From the NCBI GenBank assembly GCA_946479615.1, contig CAMLGR010000180.1, positions 1-8,461 of the forward strand: 8,461 nucleotides of DNA, in the 5' to 3' direction. Source of the stretch: an uncultured Bacteroidota bacterium (lineage in GTDB: Bacteria > Bacteroidota > Bacteroidia > Chitinophagales > Chitinophagaceae). The notes beneath the pieces were generated by a model. It made no database searches. It worked only from the letters and a program-made list of their open reading frames with translations, and was not told the origin of the DNA. A program made the position numbers and the translations under genes. Of the stretch, positions 1 through 6,566 are shown piece after piece. Positions within the stretch are counted from its first letter, which is position 1. The number at the start of each line of letters is the position of its first letter.

Positions 1-1092
1 AAAGCTGGTAACGAAGCGATATCTGTATATGGAACCATTACAACTGAAACCACGGCCCGCGCTCCTTTGACCGGTTTGAGTTCGATCGGTGTATTGGCCA
101 GCAACCTGGGAAATGCCGATCTGCACTGGGAAAGCTCCGGTACATTCAATGCCGGTCTTGATTTCAGCATTCTCAAAAACAGGATCAGTGGTAGTGTAGA
201 TGTATACAGCACCAAAACAGATGGTTTGATATTGAAACGTAACCTGCCGATCATTACCGGTTACAGCTTTGTGCTGGACAATCTTGGTAAAACGGAGAAC
301 AAGGGCATTGAAATATCATTGAACACAGAAAATATCAAGGCCGGTGATTTCAACTGGCGGAGCACGATCGTATTCTCCAGCAATAAAAACACGATCGTAG
401 ATCTGTATGGTGATAAAAAAACCGACCTGGGTAACCGCTGGTTCATCGGTGAGCCGATCGGAGTGATCTATGATTATAAAATGATCGGTGTATGGCAGGT
501 GGGTGAAGATGCTTCGCAGCAGGATCCCGGCGCGAAACCAGGCGATCTCAAATTTGCCGACCTGAATGGCGATAAAAAAATAACAGCAGATGATAAAACC
601 ATCCTCGGACAACTTTCACCCAAATGGATCGGTGGCCTGACCAATACCTTCCGCTACAAGAACTTTAACCTGAGCATTTTCATACAAACCGCACAAGGGG
701 CATTGAAAAACAATGTTACACTGACCTATGCCGATGAAGCCGGCCGTATGAATATACCTGTGGATGCAGGTTACTGGACAGCGACCAACAAAAGCCAGAC
801 ACGTCCTTCACTGGCGTATACCAACACCAGAGGATATGGTTATCCATCTGATAATAGTTATACCAGGATAAAAGATGTAACGCTGAGTTATAGTTTTCCG
901 CAACGGATACTGGACAAGATCAAAATGGGAAGTATTACCGTGTATGCCAGTGGCAGGAACCTGCACACCTTCACCAACTGGATAGGATGGGATCCTGAAT
1001 TCAATTACTCATTCAGGGGTTCAGGCGACTGGACCAATAACTACCCGATCACCCGTTCCATTGTATTCGGAGCCAACATAACACTTCGTTAA
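1..1092 (+). CDS. SusC/RagA-family TonB-dependent outer-membrane transporter, C-terminal part (5' end outside window)
   Basis: The reading frame is open from base 1 and ends at TAA 1090-1092, so the 363 residues here are only the last third of a protein that is normally about 1000 residues. A TTG at 67 is not a credible start because the frame continues upstream of it. The residues match the end of the SusC beta-barrel: an LGNADLHWE segment (LGNPDLKWE in relatives), alternating barrel strands such as ISGSVDVYSTKTDGL, the NKGIEISL strand, and a DLNGDKKITADDK calcium-loop-like motif (559-594) followed by LSPKWIGGLTNTFRYKNF. It ends in a strand (SIVFGANITLR) that lacks the terminal aromatic residue common in barrel proteins. 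In this family SusC forms the TonB-powered channel and SusD its lid, together importing oligosaccharides into the periplasm. SusD follows after 19 nt. The substrate cannot be read from this portion; the plug domain and any carboxypeptidase-like extension lie outside the window. Confidence 0.95.
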   Translation, partial: KAGNEAISVYGTITTETTARAPLTGLSSIGVLASNLGNADLHWESSGTFNAGLDFSILKNRISGSVDVYSTKTDGLILKRNLPIITGYSFVLDNLGKTENKGIEISLNTENIKAGDFNWRSTIVFSSNKNTIVDLYGDKKTDLGNRWFIGEPIGVIYDYKMIGVWQVGEDASQQDPGAKPGDLKFADLNGDKKITADDKTILGQLSPKWIGGLTNTFRYKNFNLSIFIQTAQGALKNNVTLTYADEAGRMNIPVDAGYWTATNKSQTRPSLAYTNTRGYGYPSDNSYTRIKDVTLSYSFPQRILDKIKMGSITVYASGRNLHTFTNWIGWDPEFNYSFRGSGDWTNNYPITRSIVFGANITLR

Positions 1093-1111
1093 TTAATAAA
1101 CTCATTACAAA

Positions 1112-2731
1112 ATGAAAAAGAATAGTATCATAATTGCGGGTGTATGTATATTGCTGCAACTCTTCACCTCCTGCAAGAAAACCTTTCTCAATGAGAAGCC
1201 GTACTCTGCGTATGCACCTGAAACACTGACCGATTCACTGGGTTTCGAAGCATCGCTGGTAGGATTATATAATCACCTTAGTACATTCTTCAGTTATAGC
1301 GATCCGCAGGGATGGCCAAGTGTATGGCATGCCGGTACGGATATCGCATTTGTGCCACCCACGCAAAAGCAGGGTATTGAAGTTCCTTACTATGATTATA
1401 ACCAGTTGATCGCAACCGATGGCGCCGCTTCCTTTACCTGGGGTTGGGCTTACAAGATGATCAATAATACCAACATCATCATTAAAGGTGTGGAAAGCCC
1501 TTCATTGGGTGGCATGACGCAGAACAATAAAAATAGCATCAATGGAGAAGCTCGTTTCTTCCGGGCCTATTCGTATAACATGCTGGCCACTCTTTTCGGA
1601 AAAGTGCCGCTCATCACCGAACCGCTGGCTGCTCCTAAAACCGATTTCGTAAGAAGCTCGATAGATAGTGTCAACAACCAGATCGTGGCCGACCTGCTGT
1701 TCGCTGCCACGAATCTGCCCGATATCGATAATGTAAAAAGCAATTCAAAAGGTAAAATGTATGGCCGCGCCAACAAAGCCATGGCGCAACAATTACTGGC
1801 TGAAGTTTATTTACGGATGAATAAGCCTGACCTGGCAGAAGCCCAGTGTATGGCGATCATCAACAGTAATAAATTCAGTCTGACTACGGCCCGTTATGGT
1901 ATCAAAGCCAGTCAGCCCGGCGATCCATTCTCCGATATGTTCTGGTATGGCAATGAACGAAGATCACAGGGCAACCGGGAAGCGATCTGGGTAATGGAAC
2001 AGGAAAACCCAAGTGTGGTCACCGGTGGTATTACCAACAACCCGCAACAACGCCGTAACTGGGGAGCTGCCTATTATAACATTACAGGCATGGTCATCTG
2101 TGATTCATTAGGTGGAAGAGGTATTGCAAGAATGCGCCTGACCGATTGGGTGCTATATGGTTTGTATGAAAACAATGACATGCGCAACTCTCCGTACAAC
2201 CTGCGCCGTAAATTCTATTACAACGATCCGGCCTCTCCGAAATTCGGCCAGCAGGTTCCGTATGTCGGTGATGATACCTTATTCAAAATTTGTCCGCATA
2301 CCACTAAATGGTTCCAGTATGATCCCAATGATGTATTTGGTTTTGCCATGATCAAGGACTTTATCCTGATGAGATTGGGTGAAACCTACCTGTTACTCGC
2401 CGAGGCGCAATTCAAACAAAATAAATTTACCGACGCAGCCAATTCTCTGAATGTAATACGGGCAAGGGCCAATGCAACACCGGTTGCAGCCGCAGATGTG
2501 ACAATGGATTATATTCTCGATGAAAGAGTACGGGAATTGCTGGCAGAAGAAAACCGCCGGATGACATTGATGCGCACCGGTACGCTGGTCACAAGAACAC
2601 TGGCGCACAATACGCAAACTATTAACCCGGTACTCGGACTAACCAGTAAAAATCTTTTGATGCCGATACCAAAATCCGAGATCGATCTGAACAAGGATGC
2701 AGTATTGGAACAAAACCCGGGTTATAATTAA
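1112..2731 (+). CDS. SusD/RagB-family outer-membrane nutrient-binding lipoprotein
   Basis: This 539-residue protein has the usual length for SusD. The N-terminus is a lipoprotein signal with a hydrophobic run at residues 5-19 and a lipobox-like FTSC, giving Cys21 as the lipidated residue; CKK follows, without the acidic surface-export motif seen in many relatives. The SusD N-terminal helical region includes RFFRAYSYNMLATLFGKVPL (residues 148-167), a family hallmark. The C-terminal RagB/SusD region includes DFILMRLGETYLLLAEAQF from residue 416, DERVRELLAEENRR from residue 470, and the typical ending PIPKSEIDLN...LEQNPGYN. SusD proteins sit on the outer surface as the ligand-binding lid of the SusC channel. 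The start ATG is preceded by an A-rich stretch (TTACAAA) with no Shine-Dalgarno, normal for Bacteroidota. The gene is almost certainly cotranscribed with the upstream SusC and is followed by a terminator. The ligand is inferred only from the neighbouring enzymes. Confidence 0.95.
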   Translation: MKKNSIIIAGVCILLQLFTSCKKTFLNEKPYSAYAPETLTDSLGFEASLVGLYNHLSTFFSYSDPQGWPSVWHAGTDIAFVPPTQKQGIEVPYYDYNQLIATDGAASFTWGWAYKMINNTNIIIKGVESPSLGGMTQNNKNSINGEARFFRAYSYNMLATLFGKVPLITEPLAAPKTDFVRSSIDSVNNQIVADLLFAATNLPDIDNVKSNSKGKMYGRANKAMAQQLLAEVYLRMNKPDLAEAQCMAIINSNKFSLTTARYGIKASQPGDPFSDMFWYGNERRSQGNREAIWVMEQENPSVVTGGITNNPQQRRNWGAAYYNITGMVICDSLGGRGIARMRLTDWVLYGLYENNDMRNSPYNLRRKFYYNDPASPKFGQQVPYVGDDTLFKICPHTTKWFQYDPNDVFGFAMIKDFILMRLGETYLLLAEAQFKQNKFTDAANSLNVIRARANATPVAAADVTMDYILDERVRELLAEENRRMTLMRTGTLVTRTLAHNTQTINPVLGLTSKNLLMPIPKSEIDLNKDAVLEQNPGYN

Positions 2732-2774
2732 GTCAAATAAATCTTTTTTCACATAGCAGCAAACAGTTAGATGC

Positions 2775-2811
2775 AAGGCCGGATCATAGCAGTCGTATCC
2801 GGCCTTTTTTT
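2775..2811 (+). terminator. Rho-independent terminator after susC/susD
   Basis: A perfect 10-bp stem is formed by AAGGCCGGAT (2775-2784) and ATCCGGCCTT (2797-2806), with a 12-nt loop and a run of seven T (2805-2811) overlapping the 3' arm. It lies 43 nt after the SusD stop. The GC-rich core followed by the T-tract is a textbook intrinsic terminator. It should end or reduce transcription from susC/susD before the glycoside hydrolase genes. Confidence 0.88.
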
Positions 2812-2909
2812 ACCCCGTTTTATTTTCAATATCCGTTATCACAGGAATAATAAAAGATCAACGTCAAAGACAAACCAGGCCAGCCCTGATTAGTAGCTTT
2901 TTAAATGGC

Positions 2910-4151
2910 ATGAAGAACAGCATGTATATGAAACAGGTAGTTACAGTCATCGCATGGATGGTACTGGGTATGAAAGCTGAGACACAATCAATGAAATATA
3001 CTTCCTCCTATATAAAAAAAATCGAACAGCCGGCTAAACAGGGAAACACGCTCTGCCGGTTGACTATTGTTACTACCGGCACACGCGATCCCTTATCACT
3101 GGTTAAAATGCAGCTGAAAAACAATACACATGACAAATCAAAATGCCGGGTGCATCTTTATTATACCGGTACAGATCCTGTTTTTTCGACAGCGCAACCG
3201 GCAGGCTCGGTTGTGTATTCCAGGGGAGTAATGACGATTGCCAGCACACAAACATTATCTGCAGGAAATAATTATTTCTGGATATCGGGTAATAGTGATT
3301 GCACGGCTGCTCCTTCTTTGCAGGTACAATCTTTCGATCTCGGCAAACAGCAATACCAGCAGGTATGGGCCGATGAATTCAATGCCGATACGATCAATAC
3401 CAGTAACTGGTCATTCGAAAACGGATTTACACGCAATCATGAGCATCAATGGTACCAGCCTGCCAATGCAAGCTGTTCGGATGGCATGCTGACGATCACA
3501 GCCAGGCGTGAAAAAAGAAACAACCCGGCATACCTGCCCGGAAGTACCGACTGGAAAAAAAACCGTGAGTTCATTGAATATACATCAGCAAGTATGCGAA
3601 CGGCCGGTAAACAATCCTGGCAATATGGCCGCTTTGAAATGCGTGGCCGCATCGATACCGTTACCGGTTATTGGCCGGCCTGGTGGACATTAGGTGTCAC
3701 AAAGCCATGGCCTGACAACGGCGAGATCGATATCATGGAATACTACCGGAAAAAAATACTGGCGAATTATGCCGTTGGCACTTCGCAACCCTATAAAGCG
3801 CTTTGGTACAGCAATACATTACCAGTCGATTCATTGCCTTCAGGATGGAGCAAAAACTTTCATCTATGGACAATGGACTGGGATGAACAGGGCATCAGTA
3901 TTTATCTCGATGACCGCTTATTGAATTACCAGCCGCAAAGCAACTTATATAACAGGGATAGCACAGGATTCTTTCCTTTTAAACAAAAGCATTACATGTT
4001 ACTGAACCTTGCTATTGGTGGCGACAACGGGGGTGATCCCACCAATACCCCATTTCCGCTGACCTATGAAATAGACTATGTAAGGGTCTCACAAAAAATA
4101 AAGGGACAGTATATTTATACCGGAACCTATAAACCCGGTTCTTCCAACTAA
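2910..4151 (+). CDS. GH16 endo-beta-glycanase (GH16_3-like) with N-terminal sialidase-associated-like domain
   Basis: The protein has 413 residues. Residues 1-27 look like a signal peptide (hydrophobic core VVTVIAWMVLG); there is no lipobox, as the first Cys is residue 49. ATG codons at 2922 and 2928 are alternative starts; Met7 (2928) would give a more compact signal. Residues about 30-145 form a separate beta-rich domain ending in AGNNYFWISGNSD, which resembles the N-terminal domain of bacterial sialidases (BNR_assoc_N type). The GH16 catalytic domain spans about 150-395, with QVWADEFN at its start and YEIDYVRV at its end. The active-site motif is EIDIME, with E272 as nucleophile, D274 as helper and E277 as acid/base; this spacing is the beta-bulge form of laminarinase-like GH16_3. 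YWPAWWTLG (254-262) and LNLAIGG (365-371) also fit. GH16 enzymes cut internal beta-1,3/1,4-glucan or galactan bonds with retention. The GH43 and GH35 neighbours favour beta-1,3-galactan here, but laminarin-type glucan is not excluded. The stop codon overlaps the next start (TAATG). Confidence 0.88.
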   Translation: MKNSMYMKQVVTVIAWMVLGMKAETQSMKYTSSYIKKIEQPAKQGNTLCRLTIVTTGTRDPLSLVKMQLKNNTHDKSKCRVHLYYTGTDPVFSTAQPAGSVVYSRGVMTIASTQTLSAGNNYFWISGNSDCTAAPSLQVQSFDLGKQQYQQVWADEFNADTINTSNWSFENGFTRNHEHQWYQPANASCSDGMLTITARREKRNNPAYLPGSTDWKKNREFIEYTSASMRTAGKQSWQYGRFEMRGRIDTVTGYWPAWWTLGVTKPWPDNGEIDIMEYYRKKILANYAVGTSQPYKALWYSNTLPVDSLPSGWSKNFHLWTMDWDEQGISIYLDDRLLNYQPQSNLYNRDSTGFFPFKQKHYMLLNLAIGGDNGGDPTNTPFPLTYEIDYVRVSQKIKGQYIYTGTYKPGSSN

Positions 4152-5515
4152 TGAAGTTCAGTGCCTCACATATTATTATATACAGTTTGCTGGTAACAGC
4201 ATCTGCCTGTCTTATCGCTTGTTCTCCTGGTAAATCGGTCACAACAACTGCCAATAAGGAAGTTGTGATAGTGCCGGTAGACAGTGGCTGGGCAAAAAAT
4301 TCTATCAACACGACGGTGTTCCGGAAAAACTCTTTGGTAAGTTTTGGCGATACCCAATACATCGCGTTTTATAACCCGCAGGGATTCGTGGAACTGGGTA
4401 AAAGAAAACTCGGTGAAGCAAGCTGGCAATTAAAACAAACATCGTTAAGAGCCAATACAGCAGATGCTCATAATATCATCAGTATAATGGCCGATGGAGA
4501 TGGGTACCTGCATATCGCCTGGAATCATCATAACAATACCCTGCATTATGTAAAAAGCATAGCACCGGGTTCATTGGAGCTGACAGCAGAAATGCCGATG
4601 ACAGGAACTAAAGAAAGCAAAGTATCCTATCCTGAATTTTACCGGTTGACGAATGGCAACCTGCTTTTCTTTTACCGCGATGGAGGTTCGGGCAATGGAA
4701 ACCTGGTGATCGATCAATATAACACGGCGGAAAAAAAATGGTCGGTATTGCAAAACAACCTGGTCGATGGGGAAGGGCTGCGCAATGCTTACTGGCAGGC
4801 TTGTATCGATAACGATGGCACTATTCATATTTCATGGGTTTGGCGGGAAACGCCTGATGTAGCGAGTAATCACGATCTGTGTTATGCACGATCAAAAGAT
4901 GGAGGTGTCACCTGGGAACGATCAACCGGTGAAAAATATAAACTGCCGATCACAGCCACCTATGCAGAGATCGCTTGTCCCATACCGGAGAAATCGGAAC
5001 TGATCAACCAGACCTCCATGTTTGCCGATGCAGCAGGAAACCCCTTTATCGCTTCTTACTGGCGCGATGCAGGCACTACCGTTCCGCAATATCATATTGT
5101 ATACAAACAGGGTGAACACTGGCGCTCGCAAAACCTCAATTTCCGCAGCAGTCCTTTTAGTTTGAGTGGTGCAGGCACGAAACGCATTCCTGTTTCCCGG
5201 CCACAGATCATTGCCTGGTCATTGGGTGACCGGTTAGCCGCAGCGATTATCTTCCGGGATGAAGAAAGAAAAGGGTATGTATCGGCTGCTGTTTGTAAAA
5301 ACCTGGAAGAAGGCAAATGGACGGTCAACGATCTGTATACAAAAAATGTAGGTTCCTGGGAACCGACGTATGATACAGAATTATGGAAGAAAGAAAAACT
5401 ATTGCATTTGTTTGTTCAGAAAACCGAACAGGCAGATGGAGAAGGGATCTCCGGGCTGCCGCCACAGATCGTGGAAGTAGTGGAATGGAATCCGCTGAAA
5501 ACAATAGCACAATAA
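4151..5515 (+). CDS. BNR_4-type seven-bladed beta-propeller lipoprotein, candidate polysaccharide lyase or rhamnosidase
   Basis: The protein has 454 residues and a clear lipoprotein signal: hydrophobic segment 8-23 and lipobox LIAC with Cys24. The mature part is beta-rich with propeller-type repeats, for example DGDGYLHIAWNHHNNTLHY (115-133), DNDGTIHISWVW (220-231), the Asp-box-like SKDGGVTWE (248-256) and DAAGNPFIASYW (293-304). This resembles the BNR_4 family and the related propeller groups PL24, PL25, PL42 and GH145, which act on rhamnose/glucuronic-acid linkages in ulvan or arabinogalactan proteins. Candidate active-site residues are H107, H127, Y160 and R176 (in YRDGGSGNGN). H107-H127 (20 residues) and Y160-R176 (16 residues) match the spacings I recall for the PL25 ulvan lyase. 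The start ATG shares its A with the GH16 stop, suggesting translational coupling; GH43 follows after 7 nt. The fold class is well supported. The reaction (lyase versus hydrolase) and substrate are inference, and a non-catalytic glycan-binding role is possible. Confidence 0.75.
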   Translation: MKFSASHIIIYSLLVTASACLIACSPGKSVTTTANKEVVIVPVDSGWAKNSINTTVFRKNSLVSFGDTQYIAFYNPQGFVELGKRKLGEASWQLKQTSLRANTADAHNIISIMADGDGYLHIAWNHHNNTLHYVKSIAPGSLELTAEMPMTGTKESKVSYPEFYRLTNGNLLFFYRDGGSGNGNLVIDQYNTAEKKWSVLQNNLVDGEGLRNAYWQACIDNDGTIHISWVWRETPDVASNHDLCYARSKDGGVTWERSTGEKYKLPITATYAEIACPIPEKSELINQTSMFADAAGNPFIASYWRDAGTTVPQYHIVYKQGEHWRSQNLNFRSSPFSLSGAGTKRIPVSRPQIIAWSLGDRLAAAIIFRDEERKGYVSAAVCKNLEEGKWTVNDLYTKNVGSWEPTYDTELWKKEKLLHLFVQKTEQADGEGISGLPPQIVEVVEWNPLKTIAQ

Positions 5516-5522
5516 AATCATC

Positions 5523-6539
5523 ATGACTTCATTACTAAAAATTGATCGCATGGTTCTTCACAGGGTTTGTATTGCCTGTATTATTTCAGTACTGTCTATC
5601 ACCGGTCAGGCGCAACCGGTAAAATATAAAGCGTTTCAACCCGGTGAAACCTGGCTGGATGATAAAGGGGAAGTGATCAATGCGCATGGAGGCGGTCTTT
5701 TGTATAGTAATCATACTTATTACTGGTTTGGTGAAAAACGTGGACGACATACATCGGAAGGCGTGAGTGTGTATTCTTCCAACGATTTATATAACTGGAC
5801 ATTTGAAAAAATGGCACTGGTACCCGATGAGGATACTACTGCTGATATTGCCCGTGGTTGTTTGATGGAACGCCCAAAAGTTATTTATAACAAAAAGACA
5901 GGTAAATATGTAATGTGGTTTCACCTGGAGCTGAGAGGAAAAGGATATAGTGCGGCGCGCGCCGGCGTTGCCATCAGCGATAATATCACAGGGCCTTATA
6001 AATATGTGAACAGTTTCCGGCCCAATGGAAATATGTCGAGGGATATGACCTTGTTCGTGGATGAGGATGGCTCGGCGTATGAGATCTATTCCTCGCGCGA
6101 AAACTATGATCTGCGGATCGTCAAACTCTCGGATGATTATCTTTCTGCTACTACACAGGATACCATGCTCTTCAGCCTGCACCGCGAAGCGCCGGCCTTA
6201 TTCAAATACAAAAACAAATACTATCTCTATACAAGTGGCTGCACCGGCTGGAAACCGAACAAAGCCAGTCTGCATACTGCTTCTTCGATAACAGGCCCCT
6301 GGACCGCTATAGATGGTAATCCATTGTCCGGTCCCGGTGCTGATACTACTTATGGCGGTCAGCCAATGTACATCCAGCCTGTACAGGGAAAAAAGAATGC
6401 TTTTGTATTTATGGCTGACAGGTGGAATCCCAGGGATCTGAAAGATAGCCGCTATCTCTGGTTGCCTGTACAATTTAAAAATGATCTGCCCTTCGTGGAA
6501 TGGATCGATACATGGGATCTGCGTTCATTTAAAAAATAA
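5523..6539 (+). CDS. GH43 family exo-beta-1,3-galactanase-like enzyme (GH43_24/GH43_34 clade)
   Basis: The protein has 338 residues: a signal peptide (cleavage probably after GQA, residue 30) followed by a single five-bladed GH43 propeller with no attached binding module. Met10 (5550) is a plausible alternative start with a shorter signal. Key segments are INAHGGGLLY (52-61), YYWFGE (66-71), MERPKVIYN (115-123), SRDMTLFVDEDG (172-183), REAPALFKYKNKYYL (221-235), TSGCTGW (237-243), YGGQPMYIQPVQGK (277-290) and FMADRWNP (296-303). The Asp that acts as base in most GH43 enzymes is absent from the first blade (AHGGG instead). E116, E222 and Q280 correspond to the Glu/Glu/Gln set known from the fungal exo-beta-1,3-galactanase Pc1,3Gal43A, where Gln is the base and Glu the acid. 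Such enzymes release galactose, or side-chain-bearing galactose, from the end of the beta-1,3-galactan backbone of arabinogalactan proteins. Related clade members with other specificity (e.g. galactofuranosidase or arabinofuranosidase) are the alternative. The protein is predicted periplasmic or secreted. Confidence 0.88.
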   Translation: MTSLLKIDRMVLHRVCIACIISVLSITGQAQPVKYKAFQPGETWLDDKGEVINAHGGGLLYSNHTYYWFGEKRGRHTSEGVSVYSSNDLYNWTFEKMALVPDEDTTADIARGCLMERPKVIYNKKTGKYVMWFHLELRGKGYSAARAGVAISDNITGPYKYVNSFRPNGNMSRDMTLFVDEDGSAYEIYSSRENYDLRIVKLSDDYLSATTQDTMLFSLHREAPALFKYKNKYYLYTSGCTGWKPNKASLHTASSITGPWTAIDGNPLSGPGADTTYGGQPMYIQPVQGKKNAFVFMADRWNPRDLKDSRYLWLPVQFKNDLPFVEWIDTWDLRSFKK

Positions 6540-6551
6540 TTAATCAAGAAT

Positions 6552-6561
6552 AAGAAAAGAG
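6552..6561 (+). promoter_or_regulatory. Purine-rich ribosome-binding region favouring ATG 6567 as GH35 start
   Basis: AAGAAAAGAG lies 5 nt upstream of ATG 6567. An in-frame GTG at 6561 would overlap this run and have no room for ribosome binding, so the ATG is preferred. It also gives a clean signal peptide beginning MKCKIL. Confidence 0.5.
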
Positions 6562-6566
6562 TGCTC

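Noticed and set aside
67..69. TTG as start of the first gene
   Set aside because: The frame is open to base 1 and the upstream residues continue the SusC barrel, so the gene is cut by the window edge rather than starting here.
559..594. DLNGDKKITADDK as a dockerin or EF-hand domain
   Set aside because: A single such calcium-loop-like segment is common in the SusC C-terminal barrel and is not a separate domain.
2821..2828. TATTTTCA after the terminator as a possible -7 element
   Set aside because: It has two mismatches in the conserved half and no matching -33 element; the region is T-rich because of the terminator.
2894..2901. TAGCTTTT, one mismatch from the Bacteroidota -7 consensus TAnnTTTG, just before the GH16 gene
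   Set aside because: No TTTG -33 element lies at the right distance upstream, and a start site would fall essentially on the start codon. Not enough to call a promoter.
4012..4362. Minus-strand open frame across the GH16/propeller junction
   Set aside because: It overlaps two well-supported genes, has no recognisable domain or start signals, and is explained by codon bias on the + strand.
5787..6182. Long minus-strand open frame (131 codons) inside GH43
   Set aside because: It lies wholly within a well-supported gene on the other strand and its translation resembles no family; it is a coding shadow.
6561..6563. GTG as start of GH35
   Set aside because: It overlaps the purine-rich ribosome-binding region; ATG 6567 has proper spacing and gives a normal signal peptide.
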